From Chloroflexota bacterium (GTDB lineage Bacteria > Chloroflexota > UBA6077 > JACCZL01), in the NCBI GenBank assembly GCA_020845495.1, contig JADLFM010000137.1:1-64000 (forward strand): a DNA stretch of 64,000 nt. Direction: 5' to 3'. Made by a program: the position numbers and the translations under genes. The notes under the pieces are model-generated. The model worked only from the letters and a program-made list of their open reading frames with translations, did no database searches and was not told the origin of the DNA. Below are positions 34,656-43,448 of this stretch, piece by piece. Positions within the stretch are counted from its first letter, which is position 1; the number at the start of each line of letters is the position of its first letter.

Positions 34656-37079
34656 CTACTCGCCCGCCTCGATTCGAGCGAGCTCATCGCGCACCAGCGT
34701 ATTGTTCGGGAAGCGCTCGGACGCCGCCCAGAGCGTCCGGAGGGCCTCTTCGCGGCGTCCGACGCTCAGGTACGCCCGCGCGAGGTCGAGATGAAGCTCG
34801 GCCCGATCTGGACGGAGGTCGACTGCCCGCTTGTAGCTGGCAAGTCCGTCCTCGATCAGGCCCAGCGCCAGATACGTCTCGCCAAGCTGATTGAAGGTCG
34901 AGGAGTTCTTCGGGTCGCGGCGTGACGCTTCCGTGAAGTGCGTCAGTGCCTCGCCGTAGCGGCCGCGGTAATAGTGCAGCGAGCCGAGTTCCACTTCAGG
35001 CCGGTCGTAGGTCGGGTCGACCTGACTGGCGAGGGTGAACCAGAAGCGCGCCTGCTCGAAGTTGCCGCCTCCGAGTTTCTCGCGGCTGCGGTACGGCTCA
35101 CCCTCCAGCACCAGTTGCCGAGCCAGGTTGCGGGCCGCTTCCGGCTTCTGGCTTACGGCCTGGAGCAGCGCTCGGAGCGCCTCGCCGTCGTCGCCGCCGC
35201 CGGCAAGCACCGCCTTGGCGAAGTTCGAGATGTACTCGGCCTCGTCCGGATGGAGTTCCGCGAGTGCGGCATAGGCGAGTGCGGCGTCGTGCCAGCGCCG
35301 CCGCGTCATCAACTGATCGGCCAGCGACTTCAGACGAGGCTCGTCAGCACCCTCCTTGAGCAGTCGAATGGTGAGTTCGATCGCGCCGGCCTCGTTGGCA
35401 AGCCGCGCAAGTTGCGCGCGGTCGAAGGCACCGGCGTCCGGACGGTACGCACCTTCGATGGCTGCCTTCGCGCCCGGCAGATCGTTGCGGAGCAACCGCG
35501 CCCAACCGAGATTGCGAAGGGCGTCGACACTACCCGGATTCGCGGCCACCGCCATCTCGAGCCAGCGATTGGCGCTGGCGAGCCGAGCCGCGCGCGCGTC
35601 CGATGTGCGGGACGGGTCGAGCACCGCGGCCATCAGATCGGCCGAACCGAGGTTGAGGTAGACTCCGCCGATCCAGCGCGGCGCGAGTGCCAGGCCGCCG
35701 GCTGCCAGGATCGCGAGCAACAGCCCGGACAGGAGCCAGCGGCGCGGTGACCGCCAGGCGACGCTCGGACCGAGCCGGCTGACCGGCATGGCCGAAGGGA
35801 GAGGCGCCGCCGTGGACGCTCCGAGCCGGTCGGCAGCACCGACAACCGCCAGCAACGCGAACACCAGCGCCAGACTCAGGTTCGTGGAGGGCACCTGATC
35901 GGTCAGGCCGTAGACGGTCGAGCCGAGCAGACCGCCCATCGCCGCCCCTACGAGCCAGCGGTCCCGTCCCGCCGTTCGGCGCACCGCTCGCATACCGATG
36001 GCCGAGCCAAGCACGAGCAGGCCGGCCAACCCGAGACACCCGGCCAGACCCTGCTCGGCGTAGGCCTGCACGAAGATATTGTGGGTGTGGGATACCTGAT
36101 AAGGGTCCGGTAACTGGTGGTACCAGGAGAACGTCTCGGCAAACGTGCGCACGCCAAGGCCAGCCCCAAGCAGCGGGAAGTCCCCCAGAATCGAGAGCGT
36201 CCCGCTCCAGTAGCCGAGCCGCTGATCGAGCCACGCTAACTCGACGCCTCGCGAGATCGTCCCGCGTGCGAGCAGCACGTACAGTGCACCGGCAGCGAGC
36301 GGCGGGATCACGAGTGCCACCCGGGTTCGGTGGAACGCGACGGCCGTCGCCGCGAAGGCGAAGGCCAGGAATGCGCCGCGCGCCTGGGTGGCGAGCAGAA
36401 ATGGAATCGTCACCAACAGCCCCCCGACGCCGGCCGCGATGACCCGACGGCGAGTGCCTAGTGCAACCGCCGAGGCCGCGAACATCGCCGCGACGAGCAG
36501 CAGGTGGGCAAGTCCGTACTGATGGACAGTGAAGCGGGCGTTCACGTCGAGCGTGTCGCCCGAGACACCAGGAAACGCGGCAAACGGCGCAGTCAGGGGC
36601 AACAGCGCGCGCGCCACCGTGCTGTCCGGCAGGCTCCCGCGCAGCAGCCCGAGGACGACCAGAATGCCACCGACGACGGCGAGGAGCAGCGCCAGCGCCG
36701 CGCGCCGGATCGCGGCTTCGGTGACGAGCGCTGAACGGAGCGCGAAAAAGGTGGCGACGGCGCCAGCGATCCCCGTGAAGCGGAGGGTGGCCGCGTCTGC
36801 GTTATGGGCTATGGCCAGTCCGCCGAGAGTCCCGAGCGCGAACAAGCCCATCCAGGCGTCGAGGGGGCCAGCCTGGGCAAGGTGACCGCGCACGACCTGA
36901 ACGACGGCACACGCCGCCAGGACGGCCAGCGCGACCGGCACCAGGGGATTAGGGTACACAAAGAGGACCGCGATGGCGATCGGCGCGGCCCAACGCCCGA
37001 CGCGTGCCGCGATACCGTCGAGCCTCACGGCCTCGGGGAGGGCGCGGATGGGCGCCCGCCGCCCGTAGGACATCCACAT
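34656..37079 (-). CDS. O-antigen ligase/polymerase-like membrane protein with TPR tail
   Basis: The 807-aa protein (from ATG 37079) has about twelve membrane helices in residues 25-460. The Wzy/WaaL-type periplasmic motif is QVSHTHNIFVQAYAEQGLAG near 335. The C-terminal 330 residues are helical repeats: LGWARLLRNDLPGAKAAIEG, LGSLHYYRGRYGEALTHFTE, LGETYLALGLIEDGLASYKR and LARAYLSVGRREEALRTLWA, which are tetratricopeptide units. Such proteins polymerise or ligate lipid-linked glycans outside the membrane; the TPR part may hold partners. The frame is open to 37247 but the extra residues are not membrane-like. Confidence 0.82.
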   Translation of the reverse strand: MWMSYGRRAPIRALPEAVRLDGIAARVGRWAAPIAIAVLFVYPNPLVPVALAVLAACAVVQVVRGHLAQAGPLDAWMGLFALGTLGGLAIAHNADAATLRFTGIAGAVATFFALRSALVTEAAIRRAALALLLAVVGGILVVLGLLRGSLPDSTVARALLPLTAPFAAFPGVSGDTLDVNARFTVHQYGLAHLLLVAAMFAASAVALGTRRRVIAAGVGGLLVTIPFLLATQARGAFLAFAFAATAVAFHRTRVALVIPPLAAGALYVLLARGTISRGVELAWLDQRLGYWSGTLSILGDFPLLGAGLGVRTFAETFSWYHQLPDPYQVSHTHNIFVQAYAEQGLAGCLGLAGLLVLGSAIGMRAVRRTAGRDRWLVGAAMGGLLGSTVYGLTDQVPSTNLSLALVFALLAVVGAADRLGASTAAPLPSAMPVSRLGPSVAWRSPRRWLLSGLLLAILAAGGLALAPRWIGGVYLNLGSADLMAAVLDPSRTSDARAARLASANRWLEMAVAANPGSVDALRNLGWARLLRNDLPGAKAAIEGAYRPDAGAFDRAQLARLANEAGAIELTIRLLKEGADEPRLKSLADQLMTRRRWHDAALAYAALAELHPDEAEYISNFAKAVLAGGGDDGEALRALLQAVSQKPEAARNLARQLVLEGEPYRSREKLGGGNFEQARFWFTLASQVDPTYDRPEVELGSLHYYRGRYGEALTHFTEASRRDPKNSSTFNQLGETYLALGLIEDGLASYKRAVDLRPDRAELHLDLARAYLSVGRREEALRTLWAASERFPNNTLVRDELARIEAGE

Positions 37080-37406
37080 GGCTTCACTGCTGGGCTCAGG
37101 GGCGGCACCAGCGAGCACCGGCCTCGTGAGCGAGTCGGGTGAGTCTACCAGATCGGCATTCCGGCGCTCAATTCCGAGCGCGCGCCAGAACCGCGCATCG
37201 CCAGAACAGCACAGCCTCGGACGATGGCACGAAGGCTGCACGGCCACCCGCCCAGTTCAGCCGTTCGTTCATACAGGAGACGGAATGCGTGCGGAGCCGC
37301 GTGGCAGGCGAGACGACTCATCGCCTGCACCGGCGGTGCGGGCACTCGGGCGGGCGCCTGAAACTCACGACGGGCTAGACGCCCGCCGACACACGGGAGG
37401 TAGGGA
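37080..37406. other. Divergent intergenic region before the cytochrome c gene
   Basis: No gene is supported here. GGCGGGCG (37349-37356) is complementary to CGCCCGCC (37380-37387), just upstream of the ribosome site GGGAGG (37395-37400); this long-loop pairing could affect translation of the cytochrome, but is weak evidence. Confidence 0.3.
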
Positions 37407-37961
37407 TTGGGACGAGCGACGAAGGTAGCAGCGAGTATGGCGGCGGCAGCGTTTGGAGCGGTCGGGATGTTGGTGGCGATACAACCGGTCCCCGCCCGGG
37501 CCTTTCCACCCGATCAACTCGCACGCGGCCAGCAAGTCTGGAACGAGGTCTGTTCCACATGTCACGGGCCAGACAGCACCAACGCGGACGCTCCGCGTCT
37601 CCTGGAGCCGAATTCCCTCCGCCATTTCCCGACTGCCGCCGCTGTCTTTGGCTTCGCGAGCGTCAGCATGCCGTTCGACAACCCCGGCTCGCTGACCGAC
37701 CAGCAGTACTGGGACGTGATCGCCTGGCTGCTGACCCAACAAGGTATCACCGACGGCGACACACCGCTCGGACCCGACACCGCTGCATCGATCCCAACAC
37801 GTCTGCCGCCCGGCGCCTCGCCAGGCCCGTCGCCCAGCCCTGGCGCCGGCGATACGGGTAGCACGCCGTCTGACGCACCGGCAACTGCGCCCGACGACGC
37901 TACACCGGCAGGTGCGCCTGCCGACGCGGCACCGCCCGCCCAGGTGCCGGCTGGTCAGTAG
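37407..37961 (+). CDS. Secreted monoheme cytochrome c with Pro/Ala-rich tail
   Basis: The 184-aa protein has a signal peptide (KVAASMAAAAFGAVGMLVAI ... ARAF) and a small class I cytochrome domain: RGQQVWNEVCSTCHGPD (heme site CSTCH near 52), SVSMPFDNPGSL with the candidate Met ligand near 90, and LTDQQYWDVIAWLL. The last 60 residues are Pro/Ala/Ser/Asp-rich and probably flexible. The start is TTG 37407 with GGGAGG 6 nt upstream. It is a plausible electron acceptor of the bc complex encoded at 21-25 kb. Confidence 0.88.
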   Translation: MGRATKVAASMAAAAFGAVGMLVAIQPVPARAFPPDQLARGQQVWNEVCSTCHGPDSTNADAPRLLEPNSLRHFPTAAAVFGFASVSMPFDNPGSLTDQQYWDVIAWLLTQQGITDGDTPLGPDTAASIPTRLPPGASPGPSPSPGAGDTGSTPSDAPATAPDDATPAGAPADAAPPAQVPAGQ

Positions 37962-38073
37962 CCACCATCCGGACGCTAGCACGGACTCGAGCCAGGGTGT
38001 GCCGGCCGTTCAGCCTGCACGTCCTGGCTCGAGTCCGCAGCGAGAGGGAGCCACCGCCCAGCAGGTCTGGAGT

Positions 38074-38859
38074 TTACGGGCGCCAGGGAGCCGTCGAGAG
38101 GATGAACAGGAAGCCGACGATTCCAACCGCGACGTACTCGGCGAGGAGCCGTCGGGTCATCTCGCCACGCAGGACGATCTCGGCAAGCCCGACAACTACG
38201 TAGAACAGGAGCAACAAGACCGCGCCGGCAATCAGATCCCGAACGATCCAGTAATTGAGCGCCCAGGTGACCTCGCCGGCTGCCACGGCGCTCAAGCCGA
38301 CGTAGAAGAGCACACGTTTCAAGGGCGCGCCGGTGCCCCGTAGGAGCACCACGCTCAAAAGGGCGGCCACGGCGGCCGACACTACGATGGACAGGATGCC
38401 TCGCTCGTTCACCCCGTAGATCAAGGCGAAGAGCCCGAAGCCGCCAACGTAGGTCAACAGGCTGAGGGTCTGGCGCGGCCAGACGCTGCTGTCTTCGTCT
38501 CCTCGTGACAGTTCACGATCCTGGAGGAACACGGCCAGGCCGGCGAGCGCGGCCCCGACCAACGGAAGGCCCCGCGCAAGCAGGACGTCTTCCGGATGCC
38601 ACAGCACGATCGACAGCCCGACCGCCCAGACCAGCGCCGCCGGTAAGACCCAGAGCGTCAGCCCATAGGAGCCGGTCAGGCGGCCGAAGCCCGGATGTAA
38701 CCGGCCGTGAAGCTCAGCGGCCAACCCGACTGCCACTCCGATGGCCGCCACGAGCAGGATTCCGAACGACAGCCCGAGCACCTGTGAGGCAACCTGCACG
38801 CCGAACAGGGCGATCAGTGCCAGTGCCGCTGCACTCCAGCCGACGACCTGCCGTAACAT
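38074..38859 (-). CDS. Integral membrane protein of unknown function
   Basis: The 261-aa protein is almost entirely hydrophobic with about eight predicted helices (for example ALALIALFGVQVASQVLGLS near 12, LLSVVLLRGTG near 165). I do not recognise a family. ATG 38859 lies 3 nt after the valS stop, so it is translated with valS, but a functional link is not evident. The C-terminal segment (LLAEYVAVGIVGFLFILSTA) is a hydrophobic hairpin. Confidence 0.65.
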   Translation of the reverse strand: MLRQVVGWSAAALALIALFGVQVASQVLGLSFGILLVAAIGVAVGLAAELHGRLHPGFGRLTGSYGLTLWVLPAALVWAVGLSIVLWHPEDVLLARGLPLVGAALAGLAVFLQDRELSRGDEDSSVWPRQTLSLLTYVGGFGLFALIYGVNERGILSIVVSAAVAALLSVVLLRGTGAPLKRVLFYVGLSAVAAGEVTWALNYWIVRDLIAGAVLLLLFYVVVGLAEIVLRGEMTRRLLAEYVAVGIVGFLFILSTAPWRP

Positions 38860-38862
38860 CGG

Positions 38863-41658
38863 TCACACTCCCAGGCCACGAAGCGTCGCCAGCCGGGCGC
38901 GCAGCAGGTCGGCACGCTCGCGCTGCTCGGCCAATTGCTCCCGTCGTTGCGCGACGACGTCTGGTGGCGCCTTCTCGGTGAAGGTCGGTTGCTGAAGCTG
39001 TGTGGCCGTCCGCTCGGCCTGCCGCTCGGCCTCCGCCAACTCCTTCTCGTGCCGGGCGATCTCCTGCTGCACGTCGAAAAGCCCTTCGGCGGGAAGGTAG
39101 ACGGTGACGCCGCCGGTCACGGCGCTCAGCGCCCGGGCCGGCTTCTCGACCAGGGTCGCCTGGACGTCGAGCGGGTCGAGTCGTCCCAGGGTCTTGACGA
39201 CTGGGGCATAGTCGCGGAACAGGTTCGCGCGGCTCCCGGCCTCCACGACCGCCGGCGTCAACTGCGACCCGACTCGGTAGTCCGTCTTCACGCGCCGGAC
39301 CGCGCGCACGGCCTCGATGAGATTCCCGAAGGCGTCCTCGGCAGCGGTATCGCGCGGCCCGGCCTCGGGCCACTGGGCGACCATCAGCGACGGCCGCCCA
39401 AAGATTCCAGGGCTGTCCGAGCCGCCTACCTCGCCGCCTGCCGCTCGGCCCGTCGACCTATCCTTTGTGGTCGCCGACAGGCCGTCCTGCCGGCTGATCG
39501 GGCCGAACGCCTGCCAGATCTCCTCGGTCACGAACGGAGCGAACGGATGGAGCAGCCGCAGTACCCGCTCGTAGACGTCGATCAGGGTCGAGCGGGTGGC
39601 TGCACTGTCCGGCTCACCGCTTGCGGTCCGAAGCTGGACCTTGGCGACTTCCAGATACCAGTCACAGACCTCGTCCCAGAGGAAATCCTGAACCACTCGG
39701 GCTGCCTCGCCGAACTGGTAGTCCCGCATCAGTTTGGTCGTTTCGGCGGTCACCGCCTGGGCGCGGCTCCGAATCCAGCGGTCGGCCAGTGAGCCGCCGG
39801 ATCCATCTGCGCCGCGCGGCGTGGCCAGATCGGCATCGGTCACGTTCGCCAGGATGAAGCGGCCGGCGTTCCAGAGCTTGTTGACGAAGTTGCGCTGCGC
39901 CTCGAACTTGGCATCCGAGATCGAGACGTCGTTGCCGGGCGTGGTACCGACGACCAACCCGAGCCGCATCGCGTCAGTGCCGTACCGCTCGATCAGGTCG
40001 ACGGGGTCTTTGACGTTCCCCTTGACCTTGCTCATCTTCTGCCCTTCGACGCGCACCATGCCGTGCAAATAGACGTCGCGGAACGGGATGTCGTCCATCA
40101 TCCAGATGCCCTGCATGATCATGCGGGCGATCCAGAAGAAGAGGATGTCGTAGCCCGTCTCCATCACGCTCGTCGGGTAGAACCGATGAAGGTCTTCCGT
40201 GTCGTCCGGCCAGCCGAGCGTGGAAAACGGCCACAATCCCGAGGAGAACCAGGTGTCCAGGACGTCCGGATCCTGGGTCAGCGTGACGCCAGGATAGTCG
40301 GCCGGATCGGGATCCTCGACCGACACGATCGGCTCGCCGCCGTCACTCCGATACCAGACCGGGATCCGGTGCCCCCACCACAACTGGCGCGAGATGCACC
40401 AGTCGCGAATGTTCTCCATCCAGTTGTAGTAAACCTTCGAGAAGTGCTCGGGGATGATTCGGATACGGCCGTCGCGGACCGCCTCCAGGGCCGGCTGCGC
40501 CAGCGGGTCGATCTTGACGTACCACTGCTCGGTGACGATCGGCTCGATCACCGCGCCCGAGCGGAACGAGTGACCCACGGCGTGGCGGTGCTTGACCACC
40601 TTGACGACCTGGCCGTTCTCCTCCAACTCACGTACGAGCGCCTTACGGGCATCGAGCGCCTTCATCCCAGCGTAGGCACCGGCCTGCTCGTTCATCGTGC
40701 CGTCGAGTTTCATCGCCAGGATAATTGGCAGATCGTGGCGCTGGCCGATCTCGAAGTCGGTCGGGTCGTGGCCGGGTGTCACCTTGACCGCGCCGGTCCC
40801 GAAGGCCGGATCCACGACGTCATCCGCAACGATCGGGATCTCGCGCCGAACGTGCGGTACGACTGCCTTCCGCCCGACGATCGCCGCGTAGCGCTCGTCG
40901 TTGGGGTGGACGGCGATGCCGGTATCGGCCAGGATCGTCTCGGGCCGGGTGGTCGCGATCTCGATCCACTCGGCCTCGCCGGGCGTGCCGGTCGGCACGA
41001 GCGGATAGCGGACGTAGGTCAATTGGCCGTCGACGTCGCGGTACTCGACTTCCAGATCGGACACGGCGGTCATCAGGACCGGGTCCCAACTGGTGATCCG
41101 GCGGCCCCGGTAGATCAAGCCGTCGTGGTACAGCTTGACGAACGCCGTGCGCACGGCTTTCGACGGCCCCGGCTCCATCGTAAACTTCTCGCGGTCCCAA
41201 TCCGCCGACGCTCCAAGGCGGTACATCTGGTAGCGGATGCGCTTGCCGTAGCGCTCCATCCAGTCCCACATCCGGTCCAGGAACGCCTCGCGGCCGAGGT
41301 CATGTCGGGTCTTGCCTTCTTTCGCCAGTTCCCGCTCGACGACGAGTTGGCCGGCGATACCGGCATGATCGCGGCCCGGCACCCAGAGGGTCGGATCGCC
41401 GAGCATGCGGTGCCAGCGGACCATCAGATCCTCAACCGCGACGAAGAGGGCATGCCCGATGTGTAGCTCGCCAGTGACGTTGGGCGGCGGCATCGTCATG
41501 ACGAACGGCTGACGGCCACCCCATGCTTCGGGCGGCTTCGGCTTGAAGAGGCCCAGGCGCATCCACTCGTCGTAGATGCGGGATTCGACCAATGCTGGAT
41601 CGTACGGCTGGTATTCGCGCCCGCTCAGGTCGGCGGCCGCCTGCGTCTCGCTCGTCAT
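38863..41658 (-). CDS. valS: Valyl-tRNA synthetase
   Basis: The 931-aa protein starts at ATG 41658 (GAGGAGCGGAGCG before it) and follows the ValRS order. The HIGH motif is in PPPNVTGELHIGHALFVAVE (near 50) and the editing domain includes ATTRPETILADTGIAVHPND. KMSKS is GQKMSKVKGNVKDP (near 545). The anticodon-binding domain comes next, then the C-terminal coiled coil (ARHEKELAEAERQAERTATQ) special to ValRS. It charges tRNA-Val. The frame stays open to 41763, but those residues are non-conserved and overlap the leader. A promoter and a structured 200-nt leader precede it. Confidence 0.95.
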   Translation of the reverse strand: MTSETQAAADLSGREYQPYDPALVESRIYDEWMRLGLFKPKPPEAWGGRQPFVMTMPPPNVTGELHIGHALFVAVEDLMVRWHRMLGDPTLWVPGRDHAGIAGQLVVERELAKEGKTRHDLGREAFLDRMWDWMERYGKRIRYQMYRLGASADWDREKFTMEPGPSKAVRTAFVKLYHDGLIYRGRRITSWDPVLMTAVSDLEVEYRDVDGQLTYVRYPLVPTGTPGEAEWIEIATTRPETILADTGIAVHPNDERYAAIVGRKAVVPHVRREIPIVADDVVDPAFGTGAVKVTPGHDPTDFEIGQRHDLPIILAMKLDGTMNEQAGAYAGMKALDARKALVRELEENGQVVKVVKHRHAVGHSFRSGAVIEPIVTEQWYVKIDPLAQPALEAVRDGRIRIIPEHFSKVYYNWMENIRDWCISRQLWWGHRIPVWYRSDGGEPIVSVEDPDPADYPGVTLTQDPDVLDTWFSSGLWPFSTLGWPDDTEDLHRFYPTSVMETGYDILFFWIARMIMQGIWMMDDIPFRDVYLHGMVRVEGQKMSKVKGNVKDPVDLIERYGTDAMRLGLVVGTTPGNDVSISDAKFEAQRNFVNKLWNAGRFILANVTDADLATPRGADGSGGSLADRWIRSRAQAVTAETTKLMRDYQFGEAARVVQDFLWDEVCDWYLEVAKVQLRTASGEPDSAATRSTLIDVYERVLRLLHPFAPFVTEEIWQAFGPISRQDGLSATTKDRSTGRAAGGEVGGSDSPGIFGRPSLMVAQWPEAGPRDTAAEDAFGNLIEAVRAVRRVKTDYRVGSQLTPAVVEAGSRANLFRDYAPVVKTLGRLDPLDVQATLVEKPARALSAVTGGVTVYLPAEGLFDVQQEIARHEKELAEAERQAERTATQLQQPTFTEKAPPDVVAQRREQLAEQRERADLLRARLATLRGLGV

Positions 41659-41862
41659 CGCTCCGCTCCTCGACCACCGCCCGGGGGACGAAGGCGGCGC
41701 GCCCACCGCCCGATGGGCCGATCGCCCCGACTCGCCGCCGCACGTGCCCGGAGCACGCGGCATGCACCCCGTCTACGAGTGCCGGCTCGCGATGCTCCGG
41801 CCTTCGCCGCGCGAACGCTCCCTCCTGGGACCGTGCAGTTTGATGTATCCACAGGTATCGAA

Positions 41863-41892
41863 ATGGTAGGGAGCCGTTCCGGACAGCGTCAA
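41863..41892 (-). promoter_or_regulatory. Candidate valS promoter
   Basis: On the minus strand TTGACG (41892-41887), 18 nt, TACCAT (41868-41863). It would give a leader of about 195 nt before valS. The leader is GC-rich and can fold, and GGGGTGCATGCCGCG (minus strand, near 41765) distantly recalls a T-box, but without its invariant UGGN. The promoter overlaps the end of the Nudix gene. Confidence 0.5.
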
Positions 41893-42533
41893 GGCGTGCC
41901 GGGCCGCTCACCTGGCCCGTCACCGGCGTGCTCGCGTGCCTGGACGGCCCGCACCGCCTTCGCGGCCCATGCTTGAATCTCGCCGTTCGCACCCAGAGTC
42001 GCAAGCTCGGCGGCGTCGTACCAGCCGGCTCGGTCCCGTGCCGCGCACTCCTCCGCGACCGCACAGTGCTCGTCGATGGGCACGCCGAAGTAGACCAGGT
42101 CGATGTGCTGGACGCTCGGCCGGATGTCCTCCACCTGAACCCCCTGGGGCCGGACGAGCTGATACGGGTACGCCACGTCGAGGCCCCGCTCCCCGACGAG
42201 GCGCGCTCCGACGCCCGTCTCCTCCAGTACCTCGCGCACGGCCGCATCATCTGGCAACTCGCCATACTCAACATGGCCACCCGGCGGCAGCCACATGCCG
42301 AGCTTCGGGTGGAACAACAACAGTACCTGACCACGATGCACCACGAACACGGCCACGGTGAGCTCACGTACGACGCCGTCCGGCCCCGGGACCGCCTGCC
42401 CGCACACCACCTTCACGGCAGCAGCCTCTGAGCGGGCCGGCATGGCATCGGCCGGCGACCCGTCGATGAGCGTCCCTGACGAGGACGGCGCGACGCCACG
42501 AGGTAGCGGGTCGCGGATCCTGACAGCCCGCAC
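41889..42533 (-). CDS. Nudix hydrolase
   Basis: The 214-aa protein has a complete Nudix box, [20 protein letters not shown] then TGVG (near residue 87-110), preceded by the WLPPGG strand. It hydrolyses a nucleoside diphosphate linked to another group; the substrate cannot be inferred. The ATG at 42533 has no clear ribosome site and ATG 42443 ([13 protein letters not shown]) is an equally good start, which would remove 30 non-conserved residues. Same strand as the crotonase upstream (37 nt gap) and valS downstream. Confidence 0.88.
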   Translation of the reverse strand: MRAVRIRDPLPRGVAPSSSGTLIDGSPADAMPARSEAAAVKVVCGQAVPGPDGVVRELTVAVFVVHRGQVLLLFHPKLGMWLPPGGHVEYGELPDDAAVREVLEETGVGARLVGERGLDVAYPYQLVRPQGVQVEDIRPSVQHIDLVYFGVPIDEHCAVAEECAARDRAGWYDAAELATLGANGEIQAWAAKAVRAVQAREHAGDGPGERPGTP

Positions 42534-42569
42534 GCCGTCACGTGAACCGCGATCACCTGTTCTCGAACC

Positions 42570-43406
42570 TCACTTGCCGGTCCAGTTCGGCTTGCGCTTC
42601 TCCAGGAAGGCCCTGACGCCCTCTGCGAAGTCGGCCGAGCCGTAGGTCATCTCGATCAGGTCTTCACCCCCCCGGACCCGCCGCTGCTCCGAGATCCGAC
42701 GGATCGATTCCTTGGTGACGTAGAGGGTGATCGGTGCGTAGGACGCGATCTGCTCGGCGATCTCGTAAGTGCGAGCCTCGATCTGGTCGGGCTCGACGAT
42801 CTCATGGACGAAGCCGGCCTCCTTCATCTCGTCGGCGGGGACGAGGCGCGCCATCATAATCATCGCCTTGGTGCGTGACGGCCCGAGCAGGTCGACGAGC
42901 CGCGAGTAGCTCTCCATCGACAGGCAGTTCCCGAGTGTCCGGGCAATTGGCACCCCGAATTTTGCGTCCGGTGTGGCGATCCGGATGTCCGAGACGGCCG
43001 TCATGGCGAAACCGCCGCCGACCGCATAGCCCTGGATCATCGCGATGACCGGTTTCTTGACCTGTTCGAGGCGGCCGCCCCGGCTCTCGCCGCTCCGCTC
43101 GTAGTTCAGGCCGTCTTCCTTGGTCTTGAAGGCGGTAAACTGGCTGATATCGGTACCCGCGACGAACGCCTTCCCGCCCGCGCCTCGCAGCACCAGTACC
43201 CGGATGCTGTCGTCGGCGTCGACCTCCTCACAGGTCTGGTACAGTCGCTCGTACATGTTCCAGGTCATCGCGTTGCGGGCCTGGGGCCGGTTGAAAGTCA
43301 GGGTGAGGATCGAGCCGTCACGGCGGATCAACACCTCGTCGTTCGGGTCCTGGGCGGGGGTGTCAGACGTTCGGGCATCGGCGGCCACGCTGTCGGCCTC
43401 CTTCAT
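42570..43406 (-). CDS. Enoyl-CoA hydratase/isomerase (crotonase) family protein lacking both hydratase glutamates
   Basis: The 278-aa protein has the crotonase fold: FNRPQARNAMTWNMYERLYQ near 45, the oxyanion-hole region LRGAGGKAFVAGTDISQF near 80, and IQGYAVGGGFAMTAVSDIRI near 125. The C-terminal SADFAEGVRAFLEKRKPNW is typical. In true hydratases GGGCE and FGQPE supply the two catalytic Glu residues; here the same places read GGGFAM and FGVPIA. It is therefore probably not a hydratase but another CoA-dependent crotonase. I start at ATG 43406; the frame is open to 43517. Confidence 0.85.
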   Translation of the reverse strand: MKEADSVAADARTSDTPAQDPNDEVLIRRDGSILTLTFNRPQARNAMTWNMYERLYQTCEEVDADDSIRVLVLRGAGGKAFVAGTDISQFTAFKTKEDGLNYERSGESRGGRLEQVKKPVIAMIQGYAVGGGFAMTAVSDIRIATPDAKFGVPIARTLGNCLSMESYSRLVDLLGPSRTKAMIMMARLVPADEMKEAGFVHEIVEPDQIEARTYEIAEQIASYAPITLYVTKESIRRISEQRRVRGGEDLIEMTYGSADFAEGVRAFLEKRKPNWTGK

Positions 43407-43448
43407 CTCGGTAGCGCCCGGCTCGGGAGCGCTCGACACGGAACCGAC

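Noticed and set aside
41659..41860. valS T-box riboswitch
   Set aside because: The invariant UGGN core and a clear stem I specifier loop are not visible; kept only as a finding.
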